Below are positions 21,619 to 29,807 of a stretch of DNA of 64,000 nucleotides, piece after piece (within the stretch, counting starts at the first letter, position 1; every line of letters starts with the position of its first letter). The position numbers and the translations under genes are program-made. This stretch comes from Microbacterium esteraromaticum. GTDB lineage: Bacteria > Actinomycetota > Actinomycetes > Actinomycetales > Microbacteriaceae. The notes under the pieces were generated by a model. It saw nothing but the letters and a program-made list of their open reading frames with translations, was not told the DNA's origin and ran no database searches. The stretch is taken from assembly GCF_028747645.1 (NCBI RefSeq), contig NZ_CP118100.1, forward strand, positions 1,860,001-1,924,000, read 5' to 3'.

Positions 21619-22602
21619 TTGATCAAGTATCTCGTGCGCCGGGCACTCGGCTGGCTGCTGATGATCGTGGTCGCGACCAACGTCACCTACTTCCTGGCGT
21701 GGTCGTTCCTGGATCCGCGCAGCAACTACGTAGGCCGAAGGCCTCCCCTGACCGAAGAGCAGATGGAAGGTCTGCTCGGGCCTCGCAATCTCAGCGAGTC
21801 CACACCGCTGATCGAACGGTGGTGGACCTGGTTCTCGGGAATCCTCTTCCGCTGGGACTGGGGTGTGAGCCCCACGGGCGGCTCGGTCAACGAAGAGGTC
21901 GCGTACCGCATGTGGATCAGCGCCGAGCTGGTGCTCGGGGCGACGATCATCGCGACGTTGCTCGGTATCTGGATCGGTGTTTACACCGCATCGCGCCAGT
22001 ACAAGCTGGGTGACCGCGTGTGGCAGGCCGTGTCGATCGTGACGATGAACATCAACATCATCGTGGCGGGCCTGGCGATCGTGATCCTCGCGATCAACTT
22101 CAACAACTGGACCGGCACCCGCGTGTTCTACGTCACGGGTTCGTCGAGCCCCGGCGTCACCGGGTTCTTCCCCGTGTTGATCGACACGTTGCAGCACCTG
22201 ATCCTGCCGACGATCGCGCTGGTGGTCATCAGCTACGCGGGTACGCACTTCTTGCAGCGGTCGTTGCTGCTCGACAACATCAAGGCCGACTACGTGCGCA
22301 CGGCGCGGGCGAAGGGCCTGACCAAGCAGCAGGCGATCCGCAAGCACGCGCTGCGCACCTCGCTCATTCCGGTCGCCACGCAGGTCGCCTTCTCGATCCC
22401 CGCGATCTTCACCGGCGCTGTGCTGACGGAGCAGATCTTCGCGTGGCAGGGCATGGGCCGTTACTTCTTGACCACCATCAACACCAACGACGTGCACGGC
22501 GTTGTCGCAGTCGCAGCCTTCGGCGCCCTGCTGACCGCCATCGGCGCCATCCTCGCCGACATCACGGTCGTGGTTCTCGACCCGCGAGTGAGGGTGAGCT
22601 GA
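21619..22602 (+). CDS. Peptide ABC transporter permease (DppB/OppB-type)
   Basis: A 327-residue inner-membrane permease with about six membrane segments, the first being YLVRRALGWLLMIVVATNV. The EAA loop that contacts the ATPase is DYVRTARAKGLTKQQAIRK. It acts with the next permease, the fused ATPase and the lipoprotein receptor to import oligopeptides or similar solutes. The TTG start at 21619 is inferred from where family members begin (IKYLVRRAL); upstream codons look non-coding. Confidence 0.9.
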   Translation: MIKYLVRRALGWLLMIVVATNVTYFLAWSFLDPRSNYVGRRPPLTEEQMEGLLGPRNLSESTPLIERWWTWFSGILFRWDWGVSPTGGSVNEEVAYRMWISAELVLGATIIATLLGIWIGVYTASRQYKLGDRVWQAVSIVTMNINIIVAGLAIVILAINFNNWTGTRVFYVTGSSSPGVTGFFPVLIDTLQHLILPTIALVVISYAGTHFLQRSLLLDNIKADYVRTARAKGLTKQQAIRKHALRTSLIPVATQVAFSIPAIFTGAVLTEQIFAWQGMGRYFLTTINTNDVHGVVAVAAFGALLTAIGAILADITVVVLDPRVRVS

Positions 22603-22603
22603 T

Positions 22604-23536
22604 ATGAGCGCCGACACCATCGACCCGTCTGTGCAGCCCCCCGTCGGCCCCGACACGACGGCAGAGCGCATTCCCGCCAAGCAGCTGTCCAAATGGACGC
22701 TGTACACCCGTCGCTTCATGCGCAACAAGCCCGCTGTCGCCGGCGTCATCATCTTCGTGCTTCTGGCGCTGTGCTCGATCATCGTTCCGCTCGTGTCGCG
22801 GTACACCGTCACCGACATGGACTTCCTGAACCTGTCGACCGGCCCCTCGGCCGAGCACTGGTTCGGCACGAACGCGTCGGGCAACGACACGTTCACCCAG
22901 ACGTTCGTCGGTCTGCAGCGTTCGCTCATGATCGCGGTGATCGTCTCGGTCGGCATCACTGCGATCTCGGCGATCGTCGGCACCGCGGCCGCCTACTTCG
23001 GCGGTCGTATCGAGCGGGTCACGCTGGTGATCATCCACTTCTTCATGGTGATCCCGACCTTCCTGATCCTCGCCCTCGTCTCGAACGACTCCGGCGGCGA
23101 CTGGCGCATCATCTCGATGGCGCTGATCTTCGTCGGCTGGTTCTTCCCCGCCCGCGTCATCTGGACCATGGCACTCTCGCTGCGCGAGCGCGAGTACGTG
23201 CACGCCGCCCGCTACATGGGCGTGCGAGGTATGCGCATCGTCATGCGTCACCTGCTGCCGAACATCGGCTCGCTCCTGGTGATCAACTTCACGCTCGGTG
23301 TTGTGGCGGCCGTGATGACTGAGACCGGACTGTCGTTCATCGGCATGGGCGTGAAGATCCCTGACGTCTCGCTCGGATCGCTGATCGGCGAGGGCGCGGC
23401 GAGCGTGACCAGCGCGCCGTGGCTGTTCTACTTCCCCGCCGCCGCGCTCACGCTGCTGACCGTTTCGATGGCGCTCGTAGCCGACGGCCTGCGCGACGCC
23501 CTTGATCCCACTTCTTCGGCAGGAGGCCGCGCATGA
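22604..23536 (+). CDS. Peptide ABC transporter permease (DppC/OppC-type)
   Basis: A 310-residue permease with an N-terminal cytoplasmic tail (about 40 residues), the N-terminal OppC segment FMRNKPAVAGVIIFVLLALC, and five further membrane spans. The EAA loop is EREYVHAARYMGVRGMRIV. It begins 2 nt after the previous stop and ends overlapping the ATPase gene by 4 nt (ATGA), so the three genes are one translational unit. Confidence 0.93.
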   Translation: MSADTIDPSVQPPVGPDTTAERIPAKQLSKWTLYTRRFMRNKPAVAGVIIFVLLALCSIIVPLVSRYTVTDMDFLNLSTGPSAEHWFGTNASGNDTFTQTFVGLQRSLMIAVIVSVGITAISAIVGTAAAYFGGRIERVTLVIIHFFMVIPTFLILALVSNDSGGDWRIISMALIFVGWFFPARVIWTMALSLREREYVHAARYMGVRGMRIVMRHLLPNIGSLLVINFTLGVVAAVMTETGLSFIGMGVKIPDVSLGSLIGEGAASVTSAPWLFYFPAAALTLLTVSMALVADGLRDALDPTSSAGGRA

Positions 23537-25473
23537 GCACCACGAAGGACACCGTCCTCTCCGTCCGCGACCTGAAGGTCAGCTTCGCCTCCGAGGCCGG
23601 CCGTGTCGACGCCGTGCGCGGTGTCTCGTTCGACCTCGAAGCAGGAAAGACCCTCGGCATCGTCGGCGAATCCGGATCCGGCAAGTCGGTCACATCGCTG
23701 GCCATCATGGGTCTGCTCGATGAGAACGCGAAGGTCACCGGCTCGATCCAGTTCGAGGGCCAGGAGCTGCTCGGCAAGACCGACAAGCAGATGTCGGTGA
23801 TCCGCGGCAACGGCATGGCCATGGTCTTCCAGGACCCGCTGACCTCGCTGACGCCGGTGTTCACGATCGGTGATCAGCTGATCGAGGCGCTCACCGTGCA
23901 CCGCGGCATGTCGAAGCAGGAGGCGTGGGACCGTTCGCTCGAGCTGCTCTCGCTGGTGGGCATCACCGAGCCGGTCAAGCGCATGAAGTCGTTCCCGCAC
24001 GAGTTCTCCGGCGGCATGCGCCAGCGCGTCGTCATCGCCATCGCGATGGCCAACAACCCGCGCCTGATCATCTGCGACGAGCCGACGACCGCGCTGGACG
24101 TCACCATCCAGGCGCAGATCCTCGACCTCATCGAGAAGGCGCAGGGCGAGTCGGGCGCTGCCGTGATCATGATCACGCACGACATGGGCGTGGTCGCGCG
24201 CACCGCCGACGACGTGATGGTGATGTACGCCGGCCGTCCGGTCGAGCACGCACCCGCGCACGAGCTGTTCCACCGCACCCGGATGCCCTACTCGATCGGT
24301 CTGCTCGGGGCGATCCCGCGCGTCGACAAGGTCGAGAAGGAGCCACTGACCCCGATCAAGGGCAACCCGCCGCTGCTGATCGATCTGCCCGATGCGTGCC
24401 CGTTCGCGTCGCGTTGCCCGATCGCCGTCGCGGCGTGCACCACGCGTGAGCCCGACCTGGCGCCCGTCACCACCGGTAGCGGTGACCCGCACCTGGCCGC
24501 GTGCATCCGTGCCGAAGAGATCGACGACGACGGACTGATCGGCGGCCTGCCCGTCTACCCGGTGCAGAAGACTCCGGACAGCGACCTGCTGCACACGCCG
24601 CGTGAGCAGCGCCCGGTGACGCTCGAAGTGCGCAACATGGTCAAGACCTTCCCGCTGACCAAGGGCGCCTTCCTCAAGCGCAAGGTCGGCGAGGTGCACG
24701 CGGTCAAGGGCATCAGCTTCGACGTGCGCGAGGGCGAGACCATGGCGATCGTCGGCGAGTCGGGGTCGGGCAAGACCACGACGCTGCTGCAGATCATGGA
24801 CTTCGTCAAGCAGCCCGAGGGCGACATCGTCATCGCGGGAACGAGCATCAACGGTCTGCACGACCGCAAGCTCGAGCGTGCGTTGCGCCGCGATATCCAG
24901 ATCGTGTTCCAGGATCCGATGGGCGCTCTCGATCCGCGCATGACCGTCACTGATGTCATCGCCGAGCCGATGCGCGCCATCGGCATGCCGAAGGACCAGG
25001 TGCTCGCGCGCGTGCAGGAGCTGATGGACCTCGTGGGTCTGAACCCCGCGCATCGCGATCGCTTCCCCGGTGCCTTCTCGGGTGGTCAGCGCCAGCGCAT
25101 CGGTATCGCTCGGGCGCTGTCGACCAACCCAAAGATCATCGTGCTCGATGAACCCGTCTCGGCCCTGGACGTGTCGATCCAGGCCGGCGTGATCAACCTG
25201 CTCGACGAGCTGAAGGTCAAGCTGGGGCTGTCGTACCTGTTCGTCGCGCACGACCTGTCGGTGATCCGTCATATCGCCGACCGTGTGGCGGTGATGTACC
25301 TCGGCGAGTTCGTCGAGCACGGCGACGTGGACGAGGTCTTCGACAACCCGAAGCACCCGTACACCCAGGCGCTGCTGTCAGCCATCCCTGTGCCGGACCC
25401 CGACATCGAGCGCACTCGTCAGCGCGTGGTGTTCGATCCGGAGACGATGACGACCAAGCCCGCGACCGTCTGA
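23533..25473 (+). CDS. Fused double ATP-binding protein of peptide ABC transporter (DppD-DppF)
   Basis: A 646-residue protein with two complete ABC ATPase domains. Domain 1 has Walker A GESGSGKS (residues 45-52), signature FSGGMRQRV and Walker B LIICDEPTTALD. Domain 2 has Walker A GESGSGKT (about 408-415), signature FSGGQRQRI and IIVLDEPVSALD. Each domain carries the C-terminal oligopeptide extension; the first has the cysteines ACPFASRCPIA-like (CPFASRCPIAVAACTTREP). It drives the two permeases upstream. Fusion of DppD and DppF into one chain is common in actinobacteria. Confidence 0.95.
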   Translation: MSTTKDTVLSVRDLKVSFASEAGRVDAVRGVSFDLEAGKTLGIVGESGSGKSVTSLAIMGLLDENAKVTGSIQFEGQELLGKTDKQMSVIRGNGMAMVFQDPLTSLTPVFTIGDQLIEALTVHRGMSKQEAWDRSLELLSLVGITEPVKRMKSFPHEFSGGMRQRVVIAIAMANNPRLIICDEPTTALDVTIQAQILDLIEKAQGESGAAVIMITHDMGVVARTADDVMVMYAGRPVEHAPAHELFHRTRMPYSIGLLGAIPRVDKVEKEPLTPIKGNPPLLIDLPDACPFASRCPIAVAACTTREPDLAPVTTGSGDPHLAACIRAEEIDDDGLIGGLPVYPVQKTPDSDLLHTPREQRPVTLEVRNMVKTFPLTKGAFLKRKVGEVHAVKGISFDVREGETMAIVGESGSGKTTTLLQIMDFVKQPEGDIVIAGTSINGLHDRKLERALRRDIQIVFQDPMGALDPRMTVTDVIAEPMRAIGMPKDQVLARVQELMDLVGLNPAHRDRFPGAFSGGQRQRIGIARALSTNPKIIVLDEPVSALDVSIQAGVINLLDELKVKLGLSYLFVAHDLSVIRHIADRVAVMYLGEFVEHGDVDEVFDNPKHPYTQALLSAIPVPDPDIERTRQRVVFDPETMTTKPATV

Positions 25474-25475
25474 GG

Positions 25476-25535
25476 ATCACCATCGGGTAACGCGGGGATC
25501 ACCGTCGTGCAACGACGCATCACCGTCCGATAACA
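25476..25535 (+). repeat. Three ~22-bp direct repeats (ATCACC-R-TC-N4-AAC)
   Basis: ATCACCATCGGGTAACG at 25476, ATCACCGTCGTGCAACG at 25498 and ATCACCGTCCGATAACA at 25519 are spaced 22 and 21 bp apart, about two DNA turns. They begin 3 nt after the ATPase stop codon and precede the receptor promoter. They could be binding sites on one face of the helix for a regulator. Confidence 0.55.
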
Positions 25536-25542
25536 GTTAGGC

Positions 25543-25571
25543 GGGATTCACTCTCACCGAACGTGAACCCC
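25543..25571. promoter_or_regulatory. Interrupted palindrome upstream of receptor promoter
   Basis: GGGATTCAC, 11 nt, GTGAACCCC: 8 of 9 arm positions match. It overlaps the expected -35 area of the promoter whose -10 box is at 25584. Confidence 0.4.
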
Positions 25572-25583
25572 GAGATCGCGAAC

Positions 25584-25589
25584 TATTCT
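25584..25589 (+). promoter_or_regulatory. Predicted -10 box of receptor gene
   Basis: TATTCT lies 6 nt before ATG 25596 of a 10-codon ORF that leads into the receptor gene. Confidence 0.45.
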
Positions 25590-25595
25590 CCCCTT

Positions 25596-25628
25596 ATGAC
25601 ACGCCGCAAGGCGAAAGGAGCACCATGA
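25596..25628 (+). CDS. Candidate 10-residue leader ORF coupled to receptor gene
   Basis: ATG 25596 opens a frame encoding MTRRKAKGAP, and its TGA (25626-25628) overlaps the receptor ATG (25625) as ATGA. The -10 box is 6 nt upstream, so the ORF would be read from a leaderless mRNA. The receptor's own ribosome site (AAAGGAG) lies inside it. Codon content is too small to prove coding; support is purely positional. Confidence 0.4.
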   Translation: MTRRKAKGAP

Positions 25629-27337
25629 AGCAGCAGAAGCTGATGGGAGCGCTGGCACTCACCGGCGCTTTCGCACTCGTCCTGACGGGCTGCGCCACTG
25701 ACTCCGGCAACACCGGTGACAATGGCGACAACGGAGGGCAGTCGGCAGAGACGTCGGCCGCGGACTACAACCCCCAGCCCCGCGAGAACCTTCAGGAAGG
25801 CGGCACGGTCAACTTCCCGATCAACGAGATCCCCGAGCAGCTGAACTCGTTCCACGGAGACGGCAGCGCCGACACCGCGCGCGTCTCCGCCTGGTACAAG
25901 CCGCAGATCCTGCTGCAGGAGCCGGACGGCACGCCGTACAAGCACGACGCCTACCTCGACGAGTGGAAGATCGACACGGTCGACGGCAAGACCCAGATCA
26001 CCTTCACCTTCACCGAAGAGGCCACCTGGAACGACGGCACGCCGATGGACTGGACCGCCATCGACGCCACCTGGAAGGCCAGCCGTTCGACGGATGAGGG
26101 CTTCGTGCCCAACGCCACCGACGGCTACAAGGAGATCGAGACGGTCGAGCAGGGTGACACCCCCAAGACCGCCATCGTCACCTTCAAGGGCGAGTTCGCC
26201 TGGCCGCAGATGCCGTTCCTCACGGGCGTCATCCACCCCGACATGGCCGACCCCGAGAACTTCAACAACGGCATGATCGACGAGCCGCACGCCGAGTGGG
26301 GCGCCGGTCCGTACACGGTCGACGAGTTCGACGCGAACAAGGACTACATCTCGTTCAAGCCGAACGAGATGTGGTGGGGCGAGAAGCCGCTGCTCGACAA
26401 GGTCACGTTCACCGGCATGGACGCCCAGGCCTCGATCAACGCCTTCAAGAACGGCGAGGTCGACATGGTCGGCGTCGGCACCAAGGACCGTCTGGCACAG
26501 GTCGCCGACATGGACGGCATCACGATCCACCGTGCGCAGCAGACCGCGAACACGCTGCTCGAGGTTGACGCCGACAAGCCGCAGTTCGAGGACGTCAAGG
26601 TGCGTGAGGCATTCTTCCTCGCCATCGACATCGAGCAGCAGAAGACGATCGCCTGGAACGGCCTCGACTACACCGAGGACCCGGCCGGCTCGCTCACGCT
26701 GTTCTCGTTCCAGCCCGGCTACCACAACTCGCTGGAGAAGGCCGGCTACGAGTTCAACGTCGAGAAGGCCAAGGGCCTGCTGGATGAGGCCGGTTGGACC
26801 GAGGGCGAAGACGGTATCCGCGAGAAGGACGGCGAGAAGCTGTCTGTCGTGTACCCGATCTTCAGCGACGACCCGACCCAGAAGGCGCTCGCGCAGTCGC
26901 TGCAGACCATGCAGAAGGCTGTCGGCATCGACCTTCAGGTCGACGTGCGCCCCTCGAACAAGTTCGCCGAGGACTACACCTCGAAGAACTGGGACGTCGC
27001 CGGTCTGCGCTTCACCTCGTCCGACCCGTTCGGTGCTGCGTGGTTCTGCCAGCTGTACTGCCAGGACATGGGCCTGAACCTCTCGGGCGTGCAGACGCCC
27101 GAGATGGACGAGCGCATCAAGAACGAGGTCGAGTCGATCACCGACCCGGTCGAGCAGACCGCGGCCGCGATGGACCTCGAGGTCGAGATCTTCCAGGACT
27201 GGGGCATCATCCCGCTGTACAACGGTCCGTCGATCTCGGCGGTCAAGGAGGGTCTGGCCAACCTGACCCCCGAGCCCTACACGGGTCTTGACCTGTTCGG
27301 CGTTCAGCCGGTCGAGAACATGGGCTGGGAGAAGTAA
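25625..27337 (+). CDS. ABC transporter family-5 substrate-binding lipoprotein
   Basis: A 570-residue periplasmic-type binding protein anchored by lipid. The signal peptide ends in the lipobox LTGC (Cys about residue 24), followed by a Gly/Asn/Asp-rich linker. The mature part has family-5 features: ENLQEGGTVNFPINEI, AEWGAGPYTVDEFD and NPKxAIDxQ-like LAIDIEQQKTIAWNG. It captures the substrate, probably a peptide, for the permeases upstream. AAAGGAG precedes the ATG. Its separate control region suggests higher expression than the permease genes, which is usual for receptors. Confidence 0.94.
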   Translation: MKQQKLMGALALTGAFALVLTGCATDSGNTGDNGDNGGQSAETSAADYNPQPRENLQEGGTVNFPINEIPEQLNSFHGDGSADTARVSAWYKPQILLQEPDGTPYKHDAYLDEWKIDTVDGKTQITFTFTEEATWNDGTPMDWTAIDATWKASRSTDEGFVPNATDGYKEIETVEQGDTPKTAIVTFKGEFAWPQMPFLTGVIHPDMADPENFNNGMIDEPHAEWGAGPYTVDEFDANKDYISFKPNEMWWGEKPLLDKVTFTGMDAQASINAFKNGEVDMVGVGTKDRLAQVADMDGITIHRAQQTANTLLEVDADKPQFEDVKVREAFFLAIDIEQQKTIAWNGLDYTEDPAGSLTLFSFQPGYHNSLEKAGYEFNVEKAKGLLDEAGWTEGEDGIREKDGEKLSVVYPIFSDDPTQKALAQSLQTMQKAVGIDLQVDVRPSNKFAEDYTSKNWDVAGLRFTSSDPFGAAWFCQLYCQDMGLNLSGVQTPEMDERIKNEVESITDPVEQTAAAMDLEVEIFQDWGIIPLYNGPSISAVKEGLANLTPEPYTGLDLFGVQPVENMGWEK

Positions 27338-27356
27338 GCACTTCGCTCTTCCCGAG

Positions 27357-27391
27357 GCGGGGTCGGTGGTTCATCCACCGGCCCCGCTTCT
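27357..27391 (+). terminator. Rho-independent terminator of the ABC transporter operon
   Basis: GCGGGGTCGGTGG, loop TTCAT, CCACCGGCCCCGC: a 13-bp stem with one G-U pair, followed by TTCT. Confidence 0.85.
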
Positions 27392-27412
27392 CTGTTGGCG
27401 GTGACTGGTTCC

Positions 27413-27418
27413 TATGCT
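27413..27418 (+). promoter_or_regulatory. Predicted -10 box of alpha/beta hydrolase gene
   Basis: TATGCT lies 6 nt before GTG 27425. Confidence 0.5.
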
Positions 27419-27424
27419 GGTGGG

Positions 27425-28165
27425 GTGAGCGCTTCTCCCCATCAGCCCGTCCAGGTCGTCCTGGTACACGGCATCCGCACGTCGGCGACGATGTGGCGGT
27501 CGCAACTGACGTGGCTGACCGAGCACGATGTTCCGGCTCATGCTGTCGATTTGCCCGGGCACGGCACCCGCATGGCCGAGCCCTTCGCACTCGACAGCGC
27601 GCTCGCGACGATCGATGACGCCGTGCGCGAGGCCGCCACGCGCGGACCCGTGCTGCTCGTCGGGCATTCCATGGGCGGCCTGCTGAGCCTGGAATACGTC
27701 GGGAGTGAGTCTCGGCCGCCGGTCGCCGGTCTGATCGCGGCTTCGTGCACTGCACTCCCCCGCGGTGCCGCCCTGCAGACCTATCGCACACTCGCAGGGG
27801 CGCTGGACCGCTTGCCTGATCGCGGCATCTGGTTGGCCGAACAGGTGCTCAACGCGACGATCCCGCCCGAGACGCGCCCCGACTTTGCCGCGGGCGGCTA
27901 CGCGCTCGATGCGCAGGATGTCGCGCTCAGGAGTCTCGCCTCGCTGGATCTGACCAGCGCGCTGGGCCGCATCGATGTGCCCCTGTGGCTGGTCAACGGG
28001 CAGTTCGATCAGCTGCGCACCCACGAGTCGCTTTTCACCCGCCTTGCTCCGCAGGCCGAACTGATCGTCGTGCCGCGTACCTCGCACCTCGTCACGGCGA
28101 TGCGCCCGCGGGTCTTCAATGCGGTGCTGCAACTGGCGCTGGCGGTCGTCCGCGAGGCGAACTGA
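27425..28165 (+). CDS. Alpha/beta hydrolase
   Basis: A 246-residue cytoplasmic hydrolase. The oxyanion-hole HG is in VVLVHGIRTSATMW, the Ser nucleophile is in LVGHSMGGLLS, the acid is probably in NGQFDQLRT, and the His is in PRTSHLVTA. GTG 27425 is chosen because TATGCT is 6 nt upstream; a TTG at 27395 in the same frame lies too close to the terminator of the preceding operon. Substrate unknown. Confidence 0.85.
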   Translation: MSASPHQPVQVVLVHGIRTSATMWRSQLTWLTEHDVPAHAVDLPGHGTRMAEPFALDSALATIDDAVREAATRGPVLLVGHSMGGLLSLEYVGSESRPPVAGLIAASCTALPRGAALQTYRTLAGALDRLPDRGIWLAEQVLNATIPPETRPDFAAGGYALDAQDVALRSLASLDLTSALGRIDVPLWLVNGQFDQLRTHESLFTRLAPQAELIVVPRTSHLVTAMRPRVFNAVLQLALAVVREAN

Positions 28166-28220
28166 GTCATCGCGACGCTCCGTGGTCTGCGTGCTGGCAC
28201 CGGAGCAGGCCCGTTGCTGG

Positions 28221-28328
28221 TAGCATTGACTCTTGGCTTGCGTGTGGGTTTGTCCCTCACGACCGCTGTGCGACGCCCCTCTCCCGTCGGCAGCATCCGA
28301 ATACAATCCAGACAGAAAGCGTCCACAC
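28221..28328 (+). promoter_or_regulatory. rpsT promoter region and leader
   Basis: TAGCAT at 28221-28226 predicts a start near 28233 and a 96-nt leader. A second box, TACAAT at 28302-28307, would give a leader of about 15 nt. The long leader could serve S20 autoregulation. The frame is open from TTG 28233 into rpsT, but the N-terminal extension would be foreign to S20. Confidence 0.4.
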
Positions 28329-28589
28329 GTGGCAAACATCAAGTCGCAGATCAAGCGCAACAAGACCAACCTGAAGGCTCAGGAGCGCAACCGCGCCGTC
28401 AAGAGCGAGCTGAAGACCCTCGTCCGCAAGACCCGCGAGGCTGTCGCAGCCGGCGACAAGGAGGCCGCTGAGGCTTCGCTGAAGGTCGCGTCCGTCAAGC
28501 TCGACAAGGCCGTCAGCAAGGGTGTCGTGCACAAGAACCAGGCGAAGAACCGCAAGTCGTCGATCGCCAAGCAGGTTGCCGCGCTCTGA
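28329..28589 (+). CDS. rpsT: 30S ribosomal protein S20
   Basis: An 86-residue basic helical protein of the small subunit. It starts [20 protein letters not shown], the standard S20 N-terminus, which fixes the GTG start at 28329. Length fits the family (85-90). A strong terminator follows. Confidence 0.97.
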   Translation: MANIKSQIKRNKTNLKAQERNRAVKSELKTLVRKTREAVAAGDKEAAEASLKVASVKLDKAVSKGVVHKNQAKNRKSSIAKQVAAL

Positions 28590-28606
28590 GTCCACAGAGA
28601 CTTTCG

Positions 28607-28636
28607 AAGGCCCGTCCCCGGTGGGGGGCGGGCCTT
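28607..28636. terminator. Terminator after rpsT
   Basis: AAGGCCCGTCCCC, a short loop, then GGGGGGCGGGCCTT followed by CTGCGTTTCC. It lies between the convergent rpsT and holA genes and could act in both directions. Confidence 0.85.
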
Positions 28637-28705
28637 CTGCGTTTCCGTCCGTGGCATCGGCGCACGCCGAGGACGTCGGATGCTACCGGCGGGCCACGTA
28701 TCGGA

Positions 28706-29761
28706 TCAGGCGCCGTACGACTGTCGCGTCGCCACGACGGTGACCATGCGCTCCAGAGCGAAGATCGGGTCGCGCGCAGCGCCCTTGACCTCGCCGTCGG
28801 CGCGGGCCGTCGCCTGAATCGCCATGCCGAGAGAGCGATCGTTCCAGCCGGCGAGGTCGCGGCGCGCACGGTCGACCTGCCAGTCCTTCATACCCAGGCG
28901 TTGCGCGAGTTGCCGGCTCGGCTCCCGGTTACCCGCGACACGTGCCATGGTGCGCAGTTTCATGGCGAAGGCGGCCACCATCGGCACGGGGTCGGCGCCC
29001 GAGGCCAGGGCGTGCCGTAGCGCGATGAGCGCCTCGCCGTGGTGCCCGGCGATCGCCGTGTCGGCGACGACGAAGGCCGAGACTTCAACGCGGCCGCCGT
29101 AGTACCTCGTGATCACGTCGTCAGTGATGTCACCCTCAACATCGCCGATGAGCTGTTGGCAGGCAGCGGCGAGTTCGGTGAGGTCGTCGGCGAACGCTGA
29201 GACCAGGGCCCGCAGTGCCGACGGCTGAATGCGTTTGCGTGCGGCCTTGAACTCGCCCGCGGCGAAGTCCACTCGGTCGCTGTCGCGCTTGACCGCGGCG
29301 CACGGGATCTCGATGCCGTCGCCCGTGCCCGCACGGATGGCATCGAGCAGCTTCTTGCCGCGCACCGTCGCACCGGTGTGACGGAGCACGACGGTCGCAC
29401 CCTCCTGGGGGTGCTCGATGTACTTCAGCGCCTCAGTCAGGAAGGCATCCGAGCACTTCTCGACCCCCGACACGCGCACCAGGCGCGGCTCGCCGAACAG
29501 CGAGGGTGAGGTGAGCGCGAACAGGGTGCCGGCTTCGTAGTCATCAGCCCGCAGATCGCTGACTTCGACGGCGGGGTCTTCGGTCCGCAGATAGTCGCGC
29601 ACGCCGGCGATGGCCCGCTCGGCGAGCACTTCTTCAGGCCCGGAGACCAACACGATGGATGCCGGACGCGGCTCGCGCCACGGCACCTGGGGGATCTTCG
29701 TCCCCTTGGCCGCGCCGGCGCGCGCCCCGGAGCCTCGGGCGGAAGAACGGGCGGCAGGCAT
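28706..29761 (-). CDS. holA: DNA polymerase III subunit delta
   Basis: A 351-residue clamp-loader subunit. After a basic, low-complexity N-terminus comes the AAA+-like domain (ASIVLVSGPEEVLAERAI; FGEPRLVRVSGVEK), then the helical C-terminal domain (GMKDWQVDRARRDLAGW). Delta lacks a functional P-loop, as here. ATG 29761 is preferred over 29770 because TAGGAT lies 7 nt upstream. The order comEA-comEC-holA with convergent rpsT is widely conserved. Confidence 0.93.
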   Translation of the reverse strand: MPAARSSARGSGARAGAAKGTKIPQVPWREPRPASIVLVSGPEEVLAERAIAGVRDYLRTEDPAVEVSDLRADDYEAGTLFALTSPSLFGEPRLVRVSGVEKCSDAFLTEALKYIEHPQEGATVVLRHTGATVRGKKLLDAIRAGTGDGIEIPCAAVKRDSDRVDFAAGEFKAARKRIQPSALRALVSAFADDLTELAAACQQLIGDVEGDITDDVITRYYGGRVEVSAFVVADTAIAGHHGEALIALRHALASGADPVPMVAAFAMKLRTMARVAGNREPSRQLAQRLGMKDWQVDRARRDLAGWNDRSLGMAIQATARADGEVKGAARDPIFALERMVTVVATRQSYGA

Positions 29762-29768
29762 GACATCC

Positions 29769-29774
29769 ATCCTA
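29769..29774 (-). promoter_or_regulatory. Predicted -10 box of holA
   Basis: TAGGAT on the minus strand, 7 nt before ATG 29761. Confidence 0.4.
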
Positions 29775-29807
29775 CCGGCGGGTGCCGACACCCCACGGCG
29801 TGGAGCC

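Noticed and set aside
23428..25356. 642-codon open frame on the minus strand opposite the fused ABC ATPase
   Set aside because: The plus strand has both ATPase motifs intact; this is its antisense shadow.
25476..25540. Possible CRISPR array
   Set aside because: Only three imperfect 17-bp units with 4-5 bp between them; no spacers of normal length and no cas genes.
28233..28328. N-terminal extension of S20 from TTG 28233
   Set aside because: The 32 extra residues do not resemble any ribosomal protein, and the conserved N-terminus begins exactly at GTG 28329.
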